This document shows, piece after piece, positions 36,217-45,955 of a DNA stretch of 64,000 nucleotides. The stretch is from Aureitalea sp. L0-47 (GTDB taxonomy: Bacteria > Bacteroidota > Bacteroidia > Flavobacteriales > Flavobacteriaceae): NCBI RefSeq assembly GCF_026126405.1, contig NZ_JAFMTQ010000003.1, positions 1 to 64,000 of the forward strand, in the 5' to 3' direction. The notes below the pieces were generated by a model, which saw only the letters and a program-made list of their open reading frames with translations, was not told the origin of the DNA and did not search any database. A program made the translations under genes and the position numbers. Positions within the stretch are counted from its first letter, which is position 1, and each line of letters opens with the position of its first letter.

Positions 36217-36309
36217 TTATTTAAATTTAATCTAAATAACCTTGCTTAATAGCTCCTCCCAACTTAATTTTGCCTTCGAATTGAATATCTATTTATAATC
36301 AGTCTAAAT
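36217..36309. promoter_or_regulatory. Two operator-like inverted repeats upstream of the TonB receptor
   Basis: ATTTA-N9-TAAAT occurs at 36219-36237 and again at 36291-36309. Both right halves read TCTAAAT. The first is longer (TTATTTA...TAAATAA). The second ends 7 nt before the receptor ATG at 36317. Repressors of iron uptake commonly bind such AT-rich inverted repeats; a Fur-type or DtxR-type protein is a plausible but unproven partner. Confidence 0.5.
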
Positions 36310-36316
36310 TAATATA

Positions 36317-38551
36317 ATGAGAAGGTCATCTCTGTATATGTCACTGTTGGTGTGTGGATTTATGAATGCGCAGGAGCAGGTTCAAGACAGTACCCAAACA
36401 ACCCAAAAAGCCCCGGAAGTCCTGGACGAAGTACTCCTCTCTTCTAACATACTGGGAAGCAAATTTGAGGTAAGGAATCGAACAGGATCTGCCTATTATG
36501 TATCCCCTCAGGAACTTCAGCAATTTGGTTATACCGACGTAAACAAAGTGCTCCGCGCGGTTCCCGGAGTTTCAATTTACGAAGAAGACGGCTTCGGACT
36601 TAGGCCCAACATCAGCCTTAGAGGTTCCTCACCGGAACGAAGTGCCAAGATCACCTTAATGGAAGACAATGTCCTGATCGCTCCCGCTCCATACAGTGCG
36701 CCTGCCGCCTATTATTTCCCAACGGTGGGCCGACTGGAATCCATTGAGGTCCTCAAAGGAAGCAGCCAGGTGCAATACGGACCATTTACCACCGGAGGTG
36801 CCATCAACATGATCTCAAAGAAGATCCCAAACGAATTCTCAGGCAATGTGAGACTCAATATGGGAAGCTATAGCTCCAGGAATGTAGAAGCGACCTTAGG
36901 GGATTCAGGTGAGAATTTCGGATTTGTGACCCAATTCTACAATTATAGCTCCGATGGCTTCAAATCGTTGGGAAATGGAGAAAACACCGGTTTCGACAAA
37001 ACAGATGTCTTGGGAAAATTGCGCTGGAACACGGATAAAGATGCCAAGGTGTTTCAATCCCTTACTCTGAAATTGCAATATTCAGAAGAAGACTCCAATG
37101 AAACCTACCTCGGCCTTACCGACTCCGACTTCGAAGTAGACCCATATCGCAGATACGCTGCTTCTCAGGCTGATAATATGGTGAACGAACATACCCAATA
37201 CCAATTAAGTCATCTCATTAAACCCAGTTCAAACATTACTGTAAACACAACCGCCTATTTCAATAAATTCAAGAGAAACTGGTACAAGCTGGACGATGTA
37301 ATTCTTACAGAGCGAGTTTCTATCAGTAACGTACTCGGTGACCCAGATACTTTTGCCGATGAGTTCAATTCTTTGTTTGGCATTAACGACACTCCCGATG
37401 ACGCCTTCGGAGTAAAAGCCAATAACAGAACTTACGAATCAAAAGGGATACAGTCGCGGGTGAATTTCAGATTTGGTGACAGTTGGATGCAAAACCTGGA
37501 GATCGGACTTCGATACCACGAAGACTACGAAGATCGGTTTCAGTGGAAGGATCTGTATGCCCTGCAAAACGGAGCAATGGTTAGAACCACAGTTGCAACT
37601 CCCGGAACAGACGCCAACCGAATTAGCAGTGCAAAGGCATTCGCCTCTCATCTGCTTTACAAGCTTACTATTGATAAATTCACTGTCACTCCCGGGCTGC
37701 GTTACGAGAATATAAACCTGATGCGTGAAGACTTCGGGAAAAGTGACCCAGGAAGAACAGGCACCGACCTTTCTGAACGTGAAAACCAGGTGGACGTGTT
37801 CATACCGGGTATTGGGCTGCACTACAAATTCAACAACGAGGTTGCGCTATTCGGTGGGGTTCACAAAGGATTTGCCCCTCCGGGCAGCACCGAGGGGACC
37901 GACCCGGAGGAAAGTCTGAACCTGGAACTGGGAAGCCGCTTCAGTGTGCTCGGAATCACCGGTGAGTTGGTTGGTTTCTACAACGATTACTCGAACCTAC
38001 TGGGTAGTGATCTTGCTGCTTCTGGCGGAACGGGTTCGCTCGAACAATTCAACGCCGGAGAAGCCTCTGTAGCCGGTCTGGAGGTCTTGTTGAACTATGA
38101 TCTGCTGAATGGTGAGACGCCGAAAGGAAAACTCAGCCTCCCACTAACCGTTTCATACACTTTTACCAATGCTCAGTTCACTTCCGATTTCGATAGTGAC
38201 GACAATATCTTCGGAGCTGTTTCGGATGGAGACCAGATCCCCTATATCGCCCGTAACCAGTTCAATGTAACAGCCGCATTGGAGAATTCGGTATTTAATG
38301 TAAGCCTTAGTGGTCGCTTTACGGATGATTTCCGCACCGAGGCAGGATCCGGGGTCATACCGGATTCAGAAAAAATATCTTCAAACTTTATAATGGACCT
38401 GGCAGGACGTTATTTCTACAGTGAAAAAGTCACCTTATTTGCGAACGTGATCAACCTGCTCGATACCGAATATGAAGTCGCTAGGCTTCCCGCAGGCCTT
38501 AGACCCGGGGCTCCTTTTATGGTTAATGCAGGGATAAACTATACCTTCTAA
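36317..38551 (+). CDS. TonB-dependent receptor, FecA-like
   Basis: The 744-residue outer-membrane receptor has a short signal peptide, a plug domain (RAVPGVSIYEEDGFGLRPN, SLRGSSPERSAKITLMED, VLKGSSQVQYGPFTTGGAIN) and a 22-strand barrel that ends in MVNAGINYTF. The YLGLTDSDFEVDPYRRYAAS segment is typical of FecA/iron-dicitrate-like receptors. It has no carboxypeptidase-like N-terminal extension and no SusD partner, so it is likely an iron or siderophore receptor rather than a glycan receptor. Operator-like repeats lie upstream. Confidence 0.93.
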   Translation: MRRSSLYMSLLVCGFMNAQEQVQDSTQTTQKAPEVLDEVLLSSNILGSKFEVRNRTGSAYYVSPQELQQFGYTDVNKVLRAVPGVSIYEEDGFGLRPNISLRGSSPERSAKITLMEDNVLIAPAPYSAPAAYYFPTVGRLESIEVLKGSSQVQYGPFTTGGAINMISKKIPNEFSGNVRLNMGSYSSRNVEATLGDSGENFGFVTQFYNYSSDGFKSLGNGENTGFDKTDVLGKLRWNTDKDAKVFQSLTLKLQYSEEDSNETYLGLTDSDFEVDPYRRYAASQADNMVNEHTQYQLSHLIKPSSNITVNTTAYFNKFKRNWYKLDDVILTERVSISNVLGDPDTFADEFNSLFGINDTPDDAFGVKANNRTYESKGIQSRVNFRFGDSWMQNLEIGLRYHEDYEDRFQWKDLYALQNGAMVRTTVATPGTDANRISSAKAFASHLLYKLTIDKFTVTPGLRYENINLMREDFGKSDPGRTGTDLSERENQVDVFIPGIGLHYKFNNEVALFGGVHKGFAPPGSTEGTDPEESLNLELGSRFSVLGITGELVGFYNDYSNLLGSDLAASGGTGSLEQFNAGEASVAGLEVLLNYDLLNGETPKGKLSLPLTVSYTFTNAQFTSDFDSDDNIFGAVSDGDQIPYIARNQFNVTAALENSVFNVSLSGRFTDDFRTEAGSGVIPDSEKISSNFIMDLAGRYFYSEKVTLFANVINLLDTEYEVARLPAGLRPGAPFMVNAGINYTF

Positions 38552-38574
38552 TTTAAAAGTGTCCGCTCGATCGT

Positions 38575-39054
38575 CTATTGAGCGGATACTTCCAACTGGG
38601 TTTTATACTGAAGACGAGCCAAAGTTGCCCATTGGATCAAGGTGGTCTTATCGTCCTCGGATAAGGTGCCGTGGATCCAGGTGTAACTATCCAGAGGCAT
38701 GTGCCCCTCTTCAACTTCTTCGATCAATTCTTCGAGCTTGTGATCTTTTTTCTTTACTGAATAGCTCGCCCATTCGGAAACGTTGAGTTCGTCCTTACCA
38801 TGATCGACATGTTCTTCAAGCCAAAGTGAGACCGGTGCTACTTCAGCATACCAGGGGTAATTGGTATGATTACTATGGCAGTCGTAGCAATTGGCTTTCA
38901 GTATACCCACAACTTCGGATGATGGTTTGGTCTCAGCCTCAAAGGCTTTGAATGCTTCATATCCCGCTTCATTCTTTTCGGGACGAATAAATTGAATCAC
39001 GATCAGGGCAAGTATACCTAGGTACCCAAGGATCTTTAAGACTTTCTTGATCAT
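38575..39054 (-). CDS. Membrane-anchored haem-binding (c-type cytochrome-like) protein
   Basis: The 159-residue protein has an N-terminal membrane anchor (about residues 8-23) and a CYDCHSNHTNYPWYAEVAP block: CxxCH covalently binds haem and the following NYPWY is typical of the Haem_bd family. It is probably a periplasmic electron carrier. The ATG shares one base with the stop of the upstream nucleotidase gene (TAATG). Confidence 0.88.
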   Translation of the reverse strand: MIKKVLKILGYLGILALIVIQFIRPEKNEAGYEAFKAFEAETKPSSEVVGILKANCYDCHSNHTNYPWYAEVAPVSLWLEEHVDHGKDELNVSEWASYSVKKKDHKLEELIEEVEEGHMPLDSYTWIHGTLSEDDKTTLIQWATLARLQYKTQLEVSAQ

Positions 39055-40595
39055 TATTGTTGGTTTGATTTTAAGTTCAAAATTACTGCTTTTCTCACAT
39101 CGTAAGCCATTTCACCTTCCTTTGGAGTATATACTTTAAGTATGCCCGGATTCTCAGCGGTAAGAAACGGAATATCATATCCCAGCAGGAGGAAATCTGA
39201 AATAGCTATGGTGTAATAACGATTTCCTGTCTCCAGGGGTTGTCCGTCGATCATCCAACTTCCTCGCGACCCCTCACGGATGTTGTAGCGCTGCAAATAG
39301 GCACCGGTTCCGCGTTTCGATTTCCCAAAATCCAGCACTTTCTTTAAGAGCTCTCCCGTCATATCCACTTTCAGGACCATTCCACCGAAAGGTAGTACTC
39401 TAAAGATATCAATACTGGTTACATCACCGGCGATCATGTCATCAATTCTGATCGAACCCCCGTTTACGATAGCTGCACTGATCTCCTCGCCATAAGAAGC
39501 CGCCATAGCCGCGGTTATGATCTCTCCCATATTGGTTTGAATACCCCTACTGGCACTATCTGTTCCATCCAACGGCGGATCGGCGTAATAGATCACTTCG
39601 TGCGGATTGGGTATCACCTGCTTAATCTCGGATTCGAGCACCGCGTTCCATCGATTCACTATCGCCTCAACTTCAGGCTTGGAAGCTATTTTTTCATCGA
39701 TAGGAAACAGCTTGGAATCCAGAGATGTTTCCTTTGTTTCTTTATTGAAAGTAAGCGTATGAATGTAGATCGTCTTCGCATTGGCATCGGCTTTTGCAAT
39801 AACGGAATTGCCTTCGGGAACTAACATATTGTTGTGTTCGTGTCCACCCATGATGAGCGGGACATCTTTCAGCATTTGAGCGATCGCAATATCGTCTTCA
39901 ACCTTTACATGCGTAAGTCCGATGATAAGATCGGAATTCGTTTTCAATTTATTATAGGTGTTCTGCGCCGATTCATAGATGTCGTCGTAAACAACATAAT
40001 CCCTCGGATTAGAATCCAGGCAAACACTGTAAAAACCTAAAGTTGCCATGGTACCGTCGGTATCAGTAACTGTAAGATTGTATTCTGAAGGAATAGGAAG
40101 AACTCCGATATCCCTTGCCACAGAGAATGGTTTGTTGCCGGCCTCAGTCTTTTTTGAAACATTGGAAGACAACCATTGAAAGTTCGATTCGTTCAGTCGT
40201 TTCTGAAGGTCTTCCTCGTCCAGGTCGAACTCATGATTTCCGAAGGTCACCAGGTCGAAATTCATCGCATTCATCACTTCGATCATCTGCTTGCCTCTAA
40301 GGCGTTCTCCATCCACTTTAACAGTACCTAAAAGCGATGGATTTAGAAAATCCCCTGCAAGGACCAAATATGTATTTGGATGACCCTTCCTTATGGAGTC
40401 CACCACATGAGCCACTCGGGCCATCCCACCGTATTTACCGCCGCTTAATGGAGCGATTTCATATACATCGTTGAGCTGTACAAATTTCAGGGTGATCATT
40501 CCATCATCCCCTGTGACATTCGCGGGTTTCTGAGTTGATTTACATGAAATAATTAGGAGGAAAAGACTGATAATGAGTATTGGTCGGATGGTCAT
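39054..40595 (-). CDS. 5'-nucleotidase/UshA-type metallophosphoesterase lipoprotein
   Basis: The 513-residue lipoprotein (lipobox IISC near residue 16) has an N-terminal metallophosphatase domain with LKFVQLNDVYEIAPL, VLAGDFLNPS, TFGNHEFDLDEED and MGGHEHNNM, and a C-terminal 5'-nucleotidase domain with NGGSIRIDDMIAG and LLGYDIPFL. It probably strips phosphate from nucleotides at the cell surface. M at 40595 gives the lipoprotein signal; a frame to 40664 would add 23 residues. It lies between the haem-binding gene and HMG-CoA lyase; the latter ends 1 bp away. Confidence 0.92.
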   Translation of the reverse strand: MTIRPILIISLFLLIISCKSTQKPANVTGDDGMITLKFVQLNDVYEIAPLSGGKYGGMARVAHVVDSIRKGHPNTYLVLAGDFLNPSLLGTVKVDGERLRGKQMIEVMNAMNFDLVTFGNHEFDLDEEDLQKRLNESNFQWLSSNVSKKTEAGNKPFSVARDIGVLPIPSEYNLTVTDTDGTMATLGFYSVCLDSNPRDYVVYDDIYESAQNTYNKLKTNSDLIIGLTHVKVEDDIAIAQMLKDVPLIMGGHEHNNMLVPEGNSVIAKADANAKTIYIHTLTFNKETKETSLDSKLFPIDEKIASKPEVEAIVNRWNAVLESEIKQVIPNPHEVIYYADPPLDGTDSASRGIQTNMGEIITAAMAASYGEEISAAIVNGGSIRIDDMIAGDVTSIDIFRVLPFGGMVLKVDMTGELLKKVLDFGKSKRGTGAYLQRYNIREGSRGSWMIDGQPLETGNRYYTIAISDFLLLGYDIPFLTAENPGILKVYTPKEGEMAYDVRKAVILNLKSNQQ

Positions 40596-40596
40596 G

Positions 40597-41460
40597 CTAA
40601 AAATATTTAGTGAATATCTTGGTTGCTTCGTTATGTGCACTTTCAAATGCCATGGTGTTGACATTGGTATCTACTTTCTGAGCTGTAAAATAGCTAAGCA
40701 TTTTTTCGGTGGGCATATTACCGGTAAGTTCGTCCTTTGCCATAGGGCATCCACCAAAGCCCTGGATGGCGCCGTCGAATCTTCGACAGCCTGCCTTGTA
40801 AGCGGCATTCACTTTTTCATGCCATGTAGACGGTGTGGTATGCAGATGCGCCCCGAATTCTATTTCAGGATACTTCGGAATTAAATTAGAATAGAGATAG
40901 TCGATCACTTCCGCGTTAGAAGTACCTACCGTATCACTCAATGAAAGTATACTAACTCCCATTTCGGCCATCTTGTGGGCCCAATCCCCAACAATATCTA
41001 CATCCCAGGGGTCGCCATAGGGATTTCCGAAGCCCATGGAAAGATAAGTAACCACTTCTTTACCGTGTTCATTGGCCAGCAAAAGAATTTCTTTAAGTAC
41101 TTCAATAGACTGTGCGATGGTCTTGTGGGTATTCCTCATCTGGAAGTTTTCAGAAATAGAAAACGGATACCCCAGATAATTGATCCGGGGATGTGTTACG
41201 GCATCCTGAGCTCCGCGAACATTCGCCACAATAGCCAGTAATTTACTTTCTGTAACTGAGAGGTCAAGGCCAGCCAACACATCGGCGGTGTCTTTCATTT
41301 GTGGGATAGCCCTAGGAGAAACAAAGCTTCCGAAATCGATGGTATCGAAACCGCAACGCAACAAACTCTGTATATACCCTATCTTCTCTTCGGTAGGAAT
41401 CCAATCCCTGATGCCTTGCATGGCATCTCTTGGACATTCTATGAGCTTTACCCTTTGCAC
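40597..41460 (-). CDS. Hydroxymethylglutaryl-CoA lyase
   Basis: The enzyme splits HMG-CoA into acetyl-CoA and acetoacetate, the last step of leucine breakdown. The product has LIECPRDAMQGIRDWIP, TIDFGSFVSPRAIPQM, YLSMGFGNPYGD, SLSDTVGTSNAE, and the family signature GAIQGFGGCPMA with the catalytic Cys. I chose GTG 41460 (MQRVKLIECPRD), giving 287 residues; no ATG is close, and a frame to 41553 reads into the long palindrome that lies just upstream. Confidence 0.93.
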   Translation of the reverse strand: MQRVKLIECPRDAMQGIRDWIPTEEKIGYIQSLLRCGFDTIDFGSFVSPRAIPQMKDTADVLAGLDLSVTESKLLAIVANVRGAQDAVTHPRINYLGYPFSISENFQMRNTHKTIAQSIEVLKEILLLANEHGKEVVTYLSMGFGNPYGDPWDVDIVGDWAHKMAEMGVSILSLSDTVGTSNAEVIDYLYSNLIPKYPEIEFGAHLHTTPSTWHEKVNAAYKAGCRRFDGAIQGFGGCPMAKDELTGNMPTEKMLSYFTAQKVDTNVNTMAFESAHNEATKIFTKYF

Positions 41461-41479
41461 AAGGTAAAGATAACTGATT

Positions 41480-41655
41480 TTAACCCGAATTATGCAATAG
41501 AACTTTGTGATGAAGGTTGAAAGTGCAATAAAACCAAGAGTTTTTTTAATCAATGCATAGCATCGCTATGGATAAATTAAAAGACGCCGTGAAACTTTTG
41601 GTTTTATTGCAATTTCAAGATGTAATAAATTTTCTATTGCATAATGCGGGTTTAA
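41480..41655. repeat. 176-bp imperfect palindrome
   Basis: The segment is bounded by TTAA at 41480-41483 and 41652-41655. Outer arms AACCCGAATTATGCAATAGAA (41482-41502) and their inverted copy at 41633-41653 match in 20 of 21. Inner arms (41517-41543 and 41591-41617) match in about 25 of 27. CATAGC/GCTATG closes the centre at 41556-41569. The arms are each about 85 bp. It lies 20 nt upstream of the HMG-CoA lyase start and after lysE, so any minus-strand transcript would fold into a long hairpin. It has MITE-like form without an internal gene. Confidence 0.85.
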
Positions 41656-41668
41656 GAGTAGACTCACA

Positions 41669-42289
41669 CTAATTTTCGGGAAGAAGTATATAAACAGCAA
41701 TTCCTACAAAAACAACAATTTGCAGCCATTTCAAGATAATTCCGGTATTATTATGATTCAACATATAAGCAGAAATACTGCCGGCAAGAAGCGCAAGACT
41801 GCTAAAAACAATAAACGATACGACCATAAAAGTAATCCCAAGTATATAGAATTGCGTTACAGTATTTTCGGAAGGCTCCCACAGAAAACCAGGAAAAAAA
41901 GCAAGGAAGAAAATCAACACCTTTGGGTTAACCAGGTTCATGATCACTCCTTGTTTAAACAATTGTCCATAAGATTTCCGGGAGGCATTTGTTCCCAGTT
42001 TAATATCCGTATCGCTTCGAAATACTTTCCATGCCAGGTAGATGAGATAACAGGCGCCAAGAACTTTAATAGAATAAAACAATACCGGGGAGGTGGTAAT
42101 GATGATCGATAGTCCAAACGCCAGCAAGGTTGTATGGACAATGCATCCGCTAATCAAACCGGCGGTTGTGGCAATCCCACTTTTGGCACCATTTGTGAGT
42201 GATTGTGTTAGGACATAGATATTATCGGGTCCCGGAGACAATGCCAACCCCATGGTTGCCAGAGAGAAAAGATAGAGTGACTCAATCAT
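41669..42289 (-). CDS. LysE/RhtB-family exporter
   Basis: The 206-residue membrane protein has six predicted membrane segments and the family motif GLALSPGPDNIYVLTQSLTNG near the N-terminus, with SGCIVHTT and NPKVLIFFLAFFPGF further on. The family exports amino acids such as lysine, threonine or homoserine; the substrate is not predictable here. Confidence 0.9.
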   Translation of the reverse strand: MIESLYLFSLATMGLALSPGPDNIYVLTQSLTNGAKSGIATTAGLISGCIVHTTLLAFGLSIIITTSPVLFYSIKVLGACYLIYLAWKVFRSDTDIKLGTNASRKSYGQLFKQGVIMNLVNPKVLIFFLAFFPGFLWEPSENTVTQFYILGITFMVVSFIVFSSLALLAGSISAYMLNHNNTGIILKWLQIVVFVGIAVYILLPEN

Positions 42290-42367
42290 CGAATAAATTT
42301 AGCATTTTTTGTGAGGTCATTGTGAGTTTTTGTGATACTTCCGACCGATATTGAAAAATAAAACAAC

Positions 42368-42715
42368 ATGCCAAGAAATTTACTAATAATACCGTTCATA
42401 CTCCTCGTGGCAATCGGATTTACCTTTGCCCAGCCTGAATCCGCATATTCCGCGAATTACACTAGTATCACGGAGCAAGAAGAAAACCCTATAAGGGTAT
42501 ATCCTAATCCTACAAATGGTAGCGTTACCATAAGCGGTAATTTGAGGGCGACCAATCTGGAAGTTTACAATGTGCTAGGAGCCCGGGTGATGCAGCTAAA
42601 GTTGAGTTCGGAACAAACCCAACTGGATATTAGTGATTTGCCTTCGGGTGTGTATATGTTTCGTCTAACCAGCACAGACGGGAGCTCTGTGGTAAAGAAG
42701 GTGATCAAGCGCTAA
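42368..42715 (+). CDS. Very small type IX secretion-sorted protein
   Basis: The 115-residue product has a signal peptide ([22 protein letters not shown]) and a type A T9SS C-terminal sorting domain from about residue 41: [43 protein letters not shown] and VVKKVIKR. Only about 20 residues ([18 protein letters not shown]) lie between, so almost nothing remains once both signals are removed. It may be a decayed surface protein, a lone sorting domain that interacts with the T9SS, or a short secreted peptide. Its 3' end overlaps pyrD by 11 bp. Confidence 0.88.
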   Translation: MPRNLLIIPFILLVAIGFTFAQPESAYSANYTSITEQEENPIRVYPNPTNGSVTISGNLRATNLEVYNVLGARVMQLKLSSEQTQLDISDLPSGVYMFRLTSTDGSSVVKKVIKR

Positions 42716-43730
42716 GAATGGCCTTGTTAATCTGTTTAATCAATTTGGGGCCTTCATAGATAAAACCAGTGTACAACTGCACAAGGCTGGCACCGGCTTC
42801 AAGTTTCTCCAGGGCATCTTCGGCAGAGTGAATTCCTCCCACTCCAATGATGGGGAATGCAGCATTACTTTTTTCTGAAAGGAATCGGATCACTTCCGTA
42901 GAGCGATCTTTCAAAGGTTTACCACTCAGTCCGCCGGCTCCAATTTGCTCAACTCGCACATCCCCTGTTTTCAAGTGATCACGTGCAATAGTTGTATTCG
43001 TGGCTATAACACCGTCTATTTTCGTTTCAGAGACTATATCGATGATATCCAGTAACTGCTCATCCGTTAGATCCGGGGCGATCTTCAGTAGTATAGGCTT
43101 AGGATTCTTTTTTTCTGAATTCTTCTGTTTTAGCAATTTCAGTAGTTTGGAAAGTGGTTCCTTATCCTGCAGCGCACGCAGGTTTGGCGTGTTGGGAGAA
43201 CTTACATTGACCACGAAATAATCCACGTGGTCGAACAGGGCTTCAAAACAAATGAGATAGTCGCTATCTGCCTCCTCATTGGGAGTAACCTTGTTCTTAC
43301 CTATGTTACCACCTATAAGTACATTTTTATTTTTCTTCAGACGTTCTACAGCTTCATGCACACCACCATTGTTGAATCCCATACGGTTGATAATGGCCTG
43401 ATCTTTTTTCAATCTGAACAATCTCTTTTTAGGATTCCCTGCCTGGGGTTTGGGTGTGAGCGTCCCGATCTCTATAAATCCGAATCCAAAATTGTTCAAT
43501 TCCCTGAAAAGTTTCGCATCCTTATCGAATCCTGCCGCGAGTCCGACTGGATTTGGAAATGTGAGTCCGAAGACTTCTCTTTCCAGCTTAACATCTTTTA
43601 CCCGATACATCGATCGAAAGAGGCCACCAAATCCAATAGCCGTTAAAAAACGGATCATCGAAAAGGTAAAATGGTGCACTTTTTCGGGGTCGAATTTGAA
43701 AAGGATCGGACGTAGGAAAGATTTGTACAT
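42705..43730 (-). CDS. pyrD: Dihydroorotate dehydrogenase (quinone), class 2
   Basis: PyrD oxidises dihydroorotate to orotate in pyrimidine synthesis, passing electrons to the quinone pool. The 341-residue protein has the N-terminal membrane-associating helix typical of class 2 ([20 protein letters not shown]), [13 protein letters not shown], the active-site [12 protein letters not shown] with catalytic Ser, and the FMN-binding GVGGI and [13 protein letters not shown] segments. Start 43730 (MYKSFLRPI) is the class 2 start; a frame to 43751 adds seven residues. Confidence 0.97.
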   Translation of the reverse strand: MYKSFLRPILFKFDPEKVHHFTFSMIRFLTAIGFGGLFRSMYRVKDVKLEREVFGLTFPNPVGLAAGFDKDAKLFRELNNFGFGFIEIGTLTPKPQAGNPKKRLFRLKKDQAIINRMGFNNGGVHEAVERLKKNKNVLIGGNIGKNKVTPNEEADSDYLICFEALFDHVDYFVVNVSSPNTPNLRALQDKEPLSKLLKLLKQKNSEKKNPKPILLKIAPDLTDEQLLDIIDIVSETKIDGVIATNTTIARDHLKTGDVRVEQIGAGGLSGKPLKDRSTEVIRFLSEKSNAAFPIIGVGGIHSAEDALEKLEAGASLVQLYTGFIYEGPKLIKQINKAILSA

Positions 43731-43814
43731 GAAATTCGAATCTTCATGCAAAAATAGTCGAAAACCACCGAAAATTTGACCGTTATTTTCTTATTTTGTA
43801 GAAAACAAATTAAC

Positions 43815-45050
43815 ATGATTGATAACAAGCACCTCATAGACCGATTCTTTAGTTATATAACCGTGGACACAGAGAGTGATCCGGAAAGCAAAACCACGCC
43901 AAGCACAAAGAAACAGTGGGATCTGGCGAACGCGTTGGTAGAAGAATTAAAGCGTATCGGGATGGAAGATATTACCATAGATGAGCATGCCTACATCATG
44001 GCTACATTGCCATCGAACGTTGATCACGACGTCCCAGTGATCGGTTTTGTATCTCACTTCGATACTTCTCCCGATTTCACCGGTGCGAATGTGAACCCAC
44101 AGATCGTTGAGAACTATGACGGAGAGGACATTGTCCTCAATAAAGAGCAGAACATTGTACTTAGCCCTTCTGAATTTGAAGACCTTTTGATGTATAAAGG
44201 TCAGACGCTTATTACTACTGATGGTACAACCTTACTAGGCGCCGATGACAAAGCCGGGATTGCCGAGATCATTTCGGCCATGGAATACCTCATCGCCCAC
44301 CCGGAGATCAAACACGGAAAAGTTCGTGTTGGCTTTACTCCCGATGAAGAGATCGGACGTGGAGCACACAAGTTCGATGTTGAAAAATTTGGTGCCGATT
44401 GGGCCTATACGGTAGATGGCAGCCAGGTAGGTGAGCTAGAGTATGAAAACTTCAATGCTGCAGGTGCTGTGATCACCATTCAGGGGAAGATCGTACACCC
44501 GGGATATGCCAAGGACAAAATGGTGAACAGTATGTACATCGCCACCGAATTCATCAATTCATTACCGAGAGAAGAAACCCCTGAACGAACAGAGGGCCGT
44601 GAAGGCTTTTTCCACTTACAGTCGGTAGAAGGTTCGGTGGATTCAACAAAAATACAGTACATAATAAGGGATCACGACAGGGAGCTTTTTGAAGAGCGAA
44701 AGAAGACTGTGCTGAAGGTGGCTTCAGAATTGAATTCGAAATACGGGAATGAAAGGATCAAGGTAGAGATCAACGACCAATATTTCAACATGCGTGAGAA
44801 GATAGAGCCTGTGATGCAAATCGTGGATATTGCGGAAGAAGCTATGAAACAGGCAGGCATCACTCCTATCATCAAACCTATCAGGGGTGGCACGGACGGT
44901 TCTCAGCTGAGCTTTATGGGCCTACCCTGTCCGAACATATTCGCTGGCGGACACAACTTCCACGGACGTTATGAATATGTCCCGTTGGAAAGTATGCAGA
45001 AGTCGATAGAAGTGATCGTAAATATTATTAAAGAGACAGCTAAGCAATAA
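43815..45050 (+). CDS. pepT: Peptidase T (tripeptidase)
   Basis: PepT is a di-zinc aminotripeptidase. The 411-residue protein has the M20 zinc ligands in [37 protein letters not shown] and the C-terminal AGGHNFHG. M at 43815 ([14 protein letters not shown]) is the family start; an ATG at 43776 would lie in the pyrD divergent region and add 13 residues. A terminator shared with yajC follows. Confidence 0.96.
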   Translation: MIDNKHLIDRFFSYITVDTESDPESKTTPSTKKQWDLANALVEELKRIGMEDITIDEHAYIMATLPSNVDHDVPVIGFVSHFDTSPDFTGANVNPQIVENYDGEDIVLNKEQNIVLSPSEFEDLLMYKGQTLITTDGTTLLGADDKAGIAEIISAMEYLIAHPEIKHGKVRVGFTPDEEIGRGAHKFDVEKFGADWAYTVDGSQVGELEYENFNAAGAVITIQGKIVHPGYAKDKMVNSMYIATEFINSLPREETPERTEGREGFFHLQSVEGSVDSTKIQYIIRDHDRELFEERKKTVLKVASELNSKYGNERIKVEINDQYFNMREKIEPVMQIVDIAEEAMKQAGITPIIKPIRGGTDGSQLSFMGLPCPNIFAGGHNFHGRYEYVPLESMQKSIEVIVNIIKETAKQ

Positions 45051-45085
45051 AAAAAAGCCTTCAGGATTTCTGAAGGCTTTTTTAT
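45050..45085. terminator. Bidirectional terminator between pepT and yajC
   Basis: AAGCCTTCAG and CTGAAGGCTT form a 10-bp stem around GATTT, with A-run upstream and T-run downstream, so it serves both convergent genes. Confidence 0.88.
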
Positions 45086-45101
45086 TAGTCTTATCTGTTT
45101 A

Positions 45102-45386
45102 TTACTTCTTTGCCGGCGGATTATTAAGCTTATTGCTTAACTCCATGGAAATAGCCGAACGTTCAAACTTCATTTTGCCAGCTCCGCTTTCGATAACACA
45201 GGTCCCATCTTCATTCAGATCAAGGATCTTACCATGCAGGCCACTTTTGGTGATAACCTTATCACCACGCTTGAGTTCGGCAGCAAATTTCTTTTCTTGT
45301 TTCTGACGCTTCATCTGAGGGCGTATCATAAAGAAGTACACCACCACAAACATCAGTACAAGTAATATCAAACTTTGCTGTTCCAT
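45102..45386 (-). CDS. yajC: Preprotein translocase subunit YajC
   Basis: The 94-residue protein has one membrane segment (residues 6-22) and the family motif FFMIRPQMKRQKQEKKFAAEL, then KGDKVITKSGLHGKI. YajC is an accessory of the Sec translocon with SecDF. It is the last gene of the nusB-DUF1573-yajC group. Confidence 0.95.
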   Translation of the reverse strand: MEQQSLILLVLMFVVVYFFMIRPQMKRQKQEKKFAAELKRGDKVITKSGLHGKILDLNEDGTCVIESGAGKMKFERSAISMELSNKLNNPPAKK

Positions 45387-45415
45387 ACAAGAAGATTATT
45401 TCCTACTAAAAATTA

Positions 45416-45901
45416 CTAGTTGGTCTGGATAACTTTGCTCGCTGCCTGTGTAGCACCTTCCGGAGCATTTACAAATGCTTTGATCTTAAGTTGCTCAGTA
45501 CCTTTTTCAGTGTTCGCAGTAATGGTAACGGTCTTGCTAACCTGGTTTTTACCACTTCCGTTGAACTTAACCAAAAGTTCTCCTGAATCACCTGGAGCTA
45601 TAGGCTCTTTGGTGTACTGAGGTACAGTACATCCGCAGCTACTCTTAGCATCAACGATAACTAGAGGTGCTGTACCAGTGTTCGAGAATTTGAAGACGTG
45701 CTCAACGTTAGTTCCCTGGTCGATAGTTCCGAAATCGAATTCAGTTTCTTCAAAAGCCATTACAGGGAATTCCGAAGATTTTGCATCACGGTCAGCTGCT
45801 GCTGCCACATTCTCTTCATTTACTTTGTCTGCAGCGTTTTCCTTACAAGAAGTAAAAACGAAAGCTGACATAACCGCTATAATCAAAAATGATTTTTTCA
45901 T
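45416..45901 (-). CDS. DUF1573 lipoprotein
   Basis: The 161-residue lipoprotein (lipobox FTSC near residue 19) carries one DUF1573 domain, an immunoglobulin-like fold: FEETEFDFGTIDQGTNVEHVF, FSNTGTAPLVI, SSCGCTVPQY and TVTITANTEKG. Function is unknown. It is conserved between nusB and yajC in flavobacteria. Confidence 0.92.
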   Translation of the reverse strand: MKKSFLIIAVMSAFVFTSCKENAADKVNEENVAAAADRDAKSSEFPVMAFEETEFDFGTIDQGTNVEHVFKFSNTGTAPLVIVDAKSSCGCTVPQYTKEPIAPGDSGELLVKFNGSGKNQVSKTVTITANTEKGTEQLKIKAFVNAPEGATQAASKVIQTN

Positions 45902-45955
45902 AGGATAATTGTTTTTAGATTTTAGAGAGGCTAAAAATAGCCATTTTTTTTGTTT

